The notes below the pieces were generated by a model, which made no database searches, had not been told where the DNA came from, and worked only from the letters and a program-made list of their open reading frames with translations. Below, one piece after another: positions 6,342 through 9,378 of a DNA stretch of 9,378 bases. Source of the stretch: Bacteroidota bacterium. GTDB lineage: Bacteria; Bacteroidota; Rhodothermia; Rhodothermales; JAAAOL01. The first letter of the stretch is position 1. Every line of letters begins with the position of its first letter. A program made the translations under genes and the position numbers. The stretch covers positions 1 through 9,378 of the forward strand of contig JAAAOL010000551.1 in assembly GCA_009908885.1 (NCBI GenBank), given 5' to 3'.

Positions 6342-6902
6342 CTACAGCCGCAGTACGGAATGGGTCCGCACGGAGGCATCCAACATCTCACGCCCACCGA
6401 GCGCATCGAGTTCGACGAGAAATGAGAATCCGAGCACGTCGCCGCGCGTCTGCCGGACGAGCCGGTGCGTGGCCGAGGCCGTCCCGCCCGTGGCGATCAC
6501 GTCGTCGTGGATCAGCACCCGGTCCGTGTCTTCCAGCGCATCGACGTGCATCTCGATGGTGTCGGTGCCGTACTCCAGCTCGTATTCCTCCGTCACCGTG
6601 GTGTGCGGCAGCTTGCCCTGCTTGCGCACCGGCACGAACCCGGCGCCCAGGCGATGGGCGAGCATCGCGCCCAGGATGAAGCCGCGCGACTCGATGCCGA
6701 CGACCTTGGTCACGCCGTCGCGAAGGAACGGCCAGGCCAGCGCATCGATGGCGTAGCGCAGTAGGTCGGGGTCTTGCAGGATCGGGGTGATGTCCTTGAA
6801 GGCGATGCCCGCCTCCGGGAAGTCCCGGATCGTGCGGATGCGCCGTTCCAGCTCCTGTACGATGTCCATGCGCTCCAGCGGTCGTTGCGACGAGGCAGTC
6901 AT
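6342..6902 (-). CDS. apt: adenine phosphoribosyltransferase
   Basis: This purine-salvage enzyme converts adenine and PRPP to AMP and pyrophosphate in the cytosol. The 186-residue protein shows the whole type I PRTase pattern: the N-terminal segment IRDFPEAGIAFKDITPIL at 25-42, GIESRGFILG at 69-78, RKQGKLP at 93-99, and the PRPP-binding loop VLIHDDVIATGGTA at 129-142. Homologues usually start near Met12 (MDIVQELE), at 6869. I chose the ATG at 6902 because it overlaps the amidase stop as ATGA, a classic translational-coupling arrangement, at the price of 11 extra residues. It is the second gene of the amidase-apt operon. Confidence 0.96.
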   Translation of the reverse strand: MTASSQRPLERMDIVQELERRIRTIRDFPEAGIAFKDITPILQDPDLLRYAIDALAWPFLRDGVTKVVGIESRGFILGAMLAHRLGAGFVPVRKQGKLPHTTVTEEYELEYGTDTIEMHVDALEDTDRVLIHDDVIATGGTASATHRLVRQTRGDVLGFSFLVELDALGGREMLDASVRTHSVLRL

Positions 6903-8122
6903 TCAGCGGGGGTGTAGTTGAGCCCTTTCTCGTACCGCACCTTAAAGGCGCGCACGGCCCGAAAGATGGCACTGGCGAGGTAGTCCTGGCCGATGTCAGT
7001 GCTCAGGAACGCCGCCTCGCGCGGGTTGGTGATGAAGCCCAGCTCGACCAGCACCGCGGGCATCGAGGCGCCCCAGAGTACGTAAAAGCGGGCCTGTTTC
7101 ACGCCGCGGCTGGTCCGTCCCACCCGGGTCACGAACTGCTCCTCGACCAAGCTAGCCAGTTGCTCGCTGGAGCGCAAGTAGGCACTCTGGGCCAGCGTCT
7201 GCACGATGAGCGATTGCTCGTCGTACTGCTCGTAGACCTCCGGATTCTCCTCCAGCTTGATGACGCTGTTCTCCCGTTCCATCACGCGCCGCGCGGCCTC
7301 GGTCTTGTCCGTCCCCAGGAAGTAGGTCTCCGTGCCGTAGGCGTCGTGGTTGCGCGAGGCGTTGGAGTGGATCGAGATGAACAGCTTTCCGCCCGCCTGA
7401 TTGGCGATCTTGCCCCGGTTGCGGAGGGTGATAAAGCGATCCGTCTTGCGCGTGTAGACGACGTTGATGCCGAGCTGCTCCTCCAGGTAGGCGCCCAGCT
7501 TGAGTGCGACGGCCAGGTTGATGTCCTTCTCCAGCAGGCCGTTGTGTCCCACGGCCCCCTTGTCATGCCCGCCGTGGCCCGCGTCGATGACGACCGTGTC
7601 GAGCCGCCAGCGTTGCGCGTCCGCCCCGCCCCCGTTGGTGCCGCTTCCCGTCCCGCGCACACCGGGCGCATCGCGGACGGACCGCACCGGCGGCGACGCC
7701 TGGCCCGTGCCGATGGAATACGTAAACCCGAGCAGCAGGTCATCCGTGCGGCGATCCCGGTAGGCCGCGGCGTTCACCTCCACGCGCGGATCGAGCTGAA
7801 ACTGGAGGTAGAGATGCCCGCGCTGCACCTTGGCCGAGTAGGCCTGCACCGGTCCAGCCGGGGCTCCGCGCTCACAATCCGGCGCGATCTCGGTGTTGAA
7901 CAATATCAGTTCGAGGCGGCGGCTGCCCACATAGTGCGGCTCGCTGTAGGCCGGGAGCGGACCGTCGGCCTGGATGCGGACGACGTAGCCTGCCTGGTCG
8001 CTGCGCTGGTCGAACGAGATCCGGTCGACCACGGGCCGCGCGTGCAGACTCCCGCTCACCAGCAGCACGAGAGCCACCAGCGAGGCAGCACTTCGAAACG
8101 CGTGACGTAACGACGGAATCAT
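6899..8122 (-). CDS. N-acetylmuramoyl-L-alanine amidase (Amidase_3)
   Basis: This zinc enzyme cuts the bond between N-acetylmuramate and the stem peptide, typically to separate daughter cells. The 407-residue precursor has a signal peptide (hydrophobic 12-25, probable cleavage after HARP near 28-30), an N-terminal beta domain at about 31-137 that looks AMIN-like, a Gly/Ser linker at 150-170, and the catalytic domain at 174-395. Zinc ligands are His183 in DAGHGG, Glu198 in LLEKD and His252 in SIHSN; Glu360 in VELGFITN is the catalytic acid. The stretch 272-320 is a long helical insert with MERENSVIKLEEN, typical of Bacteroidota relatives; in related amidases such an insert blocks the active site until a partner moves it. 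An ATG at 8233 would add 37 residues and hide the signal, so 8122 is chosen. Its stop overlaps apt. Confidence 0.95.
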   Translation of the reverse strand: MIPSLRHAFRSAASLVALVLLVSGSLHARPVVDRISFDQRSDQAGYVVRIQADGPLPAYSEPHYVGSRRLELILFNTEIAPDCERGAPAGPVQAYSAKVQRGHLYLQFQLDPRVEVNAAAYRDRRTDDLLLGFTYSIGTGQASPPVRSVRDAPGVRGTGSGTNGGGADAQRWRLDTVVIDAGHGGHDKGAVGHNGLLEKDINLAVALKLGAYLEEQLGINVVYTRKTDRFITLRNRGKIANQAGGKLFISIHSNASRNHDAYGTETYFLGTDKTEAARRVMERENSVIKLEENPEVYEQYDEQSLIVQTLAQSAYLRSSEQLASLVEEQFVTRVGRTSRGVKQARFYVLWGASMPAVLVELGFITNPREAAFLSTDIGQDYLASAIFRAVRAFKVRYEKGLNYTPAE

Positions 8123-8155
8123 ACGCGCTGTACGTTCATTCGGGCGTGGTCTCGT

Positions 8156-8209
8156 CTCACAGTGGGACCGATCCGCGTGCTCGGAGGCGTGCGGCGGACG
8201 GTCTGTGAG
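8156..8209 (-). promoter_or_regulatory. long imperfect hairpin in the amidase leader
   Basis: Three stacked complementary segments face each other: CTCACAG 8156-8162 with CTGTGAG 8203-8209; ACCG 8167-8170 with CGGT 8199-8202; TCCGC 8172-8176 with GCGGA 8194-8198. That gives 16 pairs, interrupted only on one side by TGGG and a single A, around a 17-base loop. It sits 33 bases upstream of the amidase ATG at 8122, in the presumed leader. It could be a 5' mRNA-stabilising stem, an attenuator, or a DNA-level operator. Confidence 0.5.
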
Positions 8210-8213
8210 GGTA

Positions 8214-8221
8214 CAAAAATC
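8214..8221 (-). promoter_or_regulatory. possible -7 promoter element for the amidase-apt operon
   Basis: On the minus strand these bases read GATTTTTG, matching the Bacteroidota -7 consensus TAnnTTTG at all fixed positions but the first. Transcription would start near 8210, at the edge of the leader hairpin. No -33 TTTG lies at the right distance upstream, so support is weak. Confidence 0.25.
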
Positions 8222-8363
8222 AGGCCACAGCATCGCAGGGCGCTGTTGCCAGTGTCGGCCAACGGGCCGATTCGCTTAACCCCGCTCTCGAACGAGACGC
8301 GCGATGGGGAGATCCCTACCGCCGGGCCGCATGCCACACGGCAGGCGCCTGTGTCCGGGCAGC

Positions 8364-8436
8364 CTAGTGCACCATCCAGCCATCTCTTGGTCAGTCCGTG
8401 CGTCTTTGACCAGAAGACCGCTAGAAGGTGCACTAG
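8364..8436. repeat. nested inverted repeats, possible structured RNA
   Basis: CTAGTGCACC (8364-8373) and GGTGCACTAG (8427-8436) are perfect 10-bp complements 53 bases apart. Inside, TGGTCA (8388-8393) pairs with TGACCA (8407-8412). An alternative inner stem, GTCTT (8402-8406) with AAGAC (8414-8418), has a 7-base loop and excludes the first. No T-tract follows on either strand, so it is not a standard terminator. The 73-base size invites a tRNA comparison, but there is no T-arm or acceptor pattern. It lies about 100 bases downstream of the coiled-coil gene. Confidence 0.45.
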
Positions 8437-8533
8437 CCATCGCACGCCGCGCCCACCGGGGTGCGCTCGAACCTGAACGTCCGAGCGCCAGCCCATGAAT
8501 CATCCGCACGCGGCGTGCCGATGGCGTCCGCCG

Positions 8534-9226
8534 TTACCAGTCGAGCTCATCGTCTTCGCCGAGCAGATCCCGCAGGCGCCGGTCGATGATCTCGTCCCGC
8601 GCCTCCTGGCGGCGCTCCAGCTGGGTCTGCTCGTCGTCGAGCTCGTCCTGGAGCCGTTCGATGCGTTGCTGCCGGAGTTCGACCTTCTTGTCGAAGATCT
8701 CGTTCAGGAGTTCTTCCAGCTCAGCCTGGAGTCGTTCGCGCTCTGCCCCTTCGGCCTGCCGGAGCTCTCGGGCCAGGCGCCGGGACTCGGCATCCATCCG
8801 GGCGATCTCGGCGCGCTCCTCGACCCGCTCCCGCACGTTCACCTCGATCCGCCGGTTCATGTCGCCCAGGTGTCGGTCAAGATTGCGCATCAGCGGATCC
8901 AGATCGGGCATGAAGGCCTCCACGTCCATGTCGTCCCCGAAGACTTCGAGGCGCGGGTGATCGGCGTTGAAGCGCCGGAAGAAGGCATGAGGCGGACCGT
9001 CCTCCAGCCCGAGCCGATGCTCGCCATGGGGCCCCACGATGATCCGTTCGCCGTCGTCGCCGGAGATGATGATCTGCCTGCCGTCTTTCATCTGAAGGAC
9101 GACGGTGTCGCTCTCCACCACGATGGTGTCGGGCGGAGCCTCGTCCTGAGCGGCGGCGGATGGAACGAGCAGCGCACCGCTGATGAGCAGCACGGCGACG
9201 AAATACGCGGGGTGAAAGCGTCTCAT
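8534..9226 (-). CDS. exported coiled-coil protein, unknown function
   Basis: The 230-residue product has a signal peptide (hydrophobic 9-22, cleavage likely after PSAAA near 26). The mature protein begins with a short beta-rich stretch (35-75, with QIIISGDDGERIIVG near 51). A Phe/Asp-rich segment at 80-115 follows. From about 125 to 222 it is one long, highly charged helix rich in Glu, Arg, Gln and Leu with heptad-like spacing, predicted to be a coiled coil. The tail is GEDDELDW. No family is recognised; it should be periplasmic. An ATG at 9292 would place 22 polar residues before the signal and overlap the upstream gene, so 9226 is preferred. The upstream gene ends 62 bases away with a matching C-terminus (IDRRLRDL here, IDQRLRDL there), which suggests a tandem duplication and co-transcription. 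Confidence 0.85.
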   Translation of the reverse strand: MRRFHPAYFVAVLLISGALLVPSAAAQDEAPPDTIVVESDTVVLQMKDGRQIIISGDDGERIIVGPHGEHRLGLEDGPPHAFFRRFNADHPRLEVFGDDMDVEAFMPDLDPLMRNLDRHLGDMNRRIEVNVRERVEERAEIARMDAESRRLARELRQAEGAERERLQAELEELLNEIFDKKVELRQQRIERLQDELDDEQTQLERRQEARDEIIDRRLRDLLGEDDELDW

Positions 9227-9288
9227 GGGTCCACGGGGGTTGATGATTAGGAGGATAAACCGTTTTCCAATGAGCGGTCGCGGCGACC

Positions 9289-9378
9289 TCACTTGTCCTG
9301 AGCCGTCCCGTAGCCGGTGAGGTCGCGCAGACGTTGGTCGATCAGTTGCTGGCGGAGTTCTTCGCGCCGCAGCACCCG
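9289..9378 (-). CDS. 3' end of a probable paralogue of the coiled-coil protein
   Basis: The minus strand is open from the right edge to a TGA at 9289-9291, giving the last 29 residues. They begin RVLRREELRQQLIDQRLRDL and end GYGTAQDK. The helix and the motif QLIDQRLRDL closely match the end of the next gene downstream (EIIDRRLRDLL), and both proteins stop 8-9 residues after the motif. This points to a related exported coiled-coil protein, but only the tail is visible. The gene lies 62 bases upstream of its partner on the same strand. Confidence 0.7.
   Translation of the reverse strand, partial: RVLRREELRQQLIDQRLRDLTGYGTAQDK

Larger units (their letters stand above)
8123..8533. other. 411-base gap between two leftward genes
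   Basis: This gap lies between the amidase start and the stop of the coiled-coil gene. It holds the leader hairpin at 8156-8209, a possible -7 element at 8214-8221 and an inverted repeat at 8364-8436. Open frames exist on both strands, but their products are rich in Arg, Pro and Cys and show no domain, so I call no gene. No tRNA, tmRNA or other standard RNA is recognisable. Confidence 0.6.

Noticed and set aside
8364..8436. tRNA-like element (73 bases, a 5-bp stem with 7-base loop on the minus strand reading CTGGTCA)
   Set aside because: There is no T-arm, no acceptor stem of 7 pairs joined to the right positions, and position 37 would be a pyrimidine.
8119..8496. Leftward open frame of 125 codons overlapping the amidase start
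   Set aside because: The product is rich in Arg, Gly, Cys and Trp without domain or signal, it overlaps the amidase start and both hairpins, and the opposite strand is open too, as expected by chance in GC-rich DNA.

Overview
The window looks like a GC-rich bacterial chromosome from the Bacteroidota/Rhodothermota side of the tree, something like Rhodothermus or Salinibacter. This is inferred from three things. The one good promoter matches the Bacteroidota -7 consensus TAnnTTTG. None of the nine start codons I could place has a recognisable Shine-Dalgarno sequence. The cell-wall amidase carries the long helical insert I associate with Bacteroidota enzymes. I cannot name a species, and no phage, plasmid, IS element, CRISPR array, rRNA or tRNA is visible.

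Layout, left to right. Bases 1-129 hold the last 42 codons of an unidentified rightward gene. A convergent gap (130-390) follows with two adjacent short tandem arrays: an 8-bp G-rich array (190-261) and a 7-bp CACGNNN array (275-351). A leftward pair comes next: mnmA (801-1955, tRNA 2-thiouridylase) and a downstream small lipoprotein gene (391-765). Divergent from mnmA is a rhodanese-domain lipoprotein (2138-2707), then an unrecognised 399-residue protein with a very acidic tail (2865-4064), preceded by the best promoter of the window. A second convergent gap (4065-4322) carries the same 7-bp repeat family, here in both orientations.

Next comes a divergent pair, an atypical SDR oxidoreductase (4323-5135, leftward) and ridA (5214-5612, rightward), then a leftward lipoprotein of unknown role (5623-6201). 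The leftward amidase (6899-8122) and apt (6342-6902) share an ATGA stop/start overlap and are surely one operon. Its leader holds a long imperfect hairpin (8156-8209). A 411-base gap (8123-8533) also contains a 10-bp inverted repeat. The window ends with a periplasmic coiled-coil protein (8534-9226) and the tail of a probable paralogue (9289-9378).

Most genes are housekeeping: tRNA thiolation, purine salvage, peptidoglycan cleavage and clearance of reactive enamines. I see no multi-gene defence or mobile system. The least explained items are the two-period repeat arrays confined to tail-to-tail gaps, the 399-residue orphan protein, the SDR without its catalytic Tyr/Lys, and the structured amidase leader.
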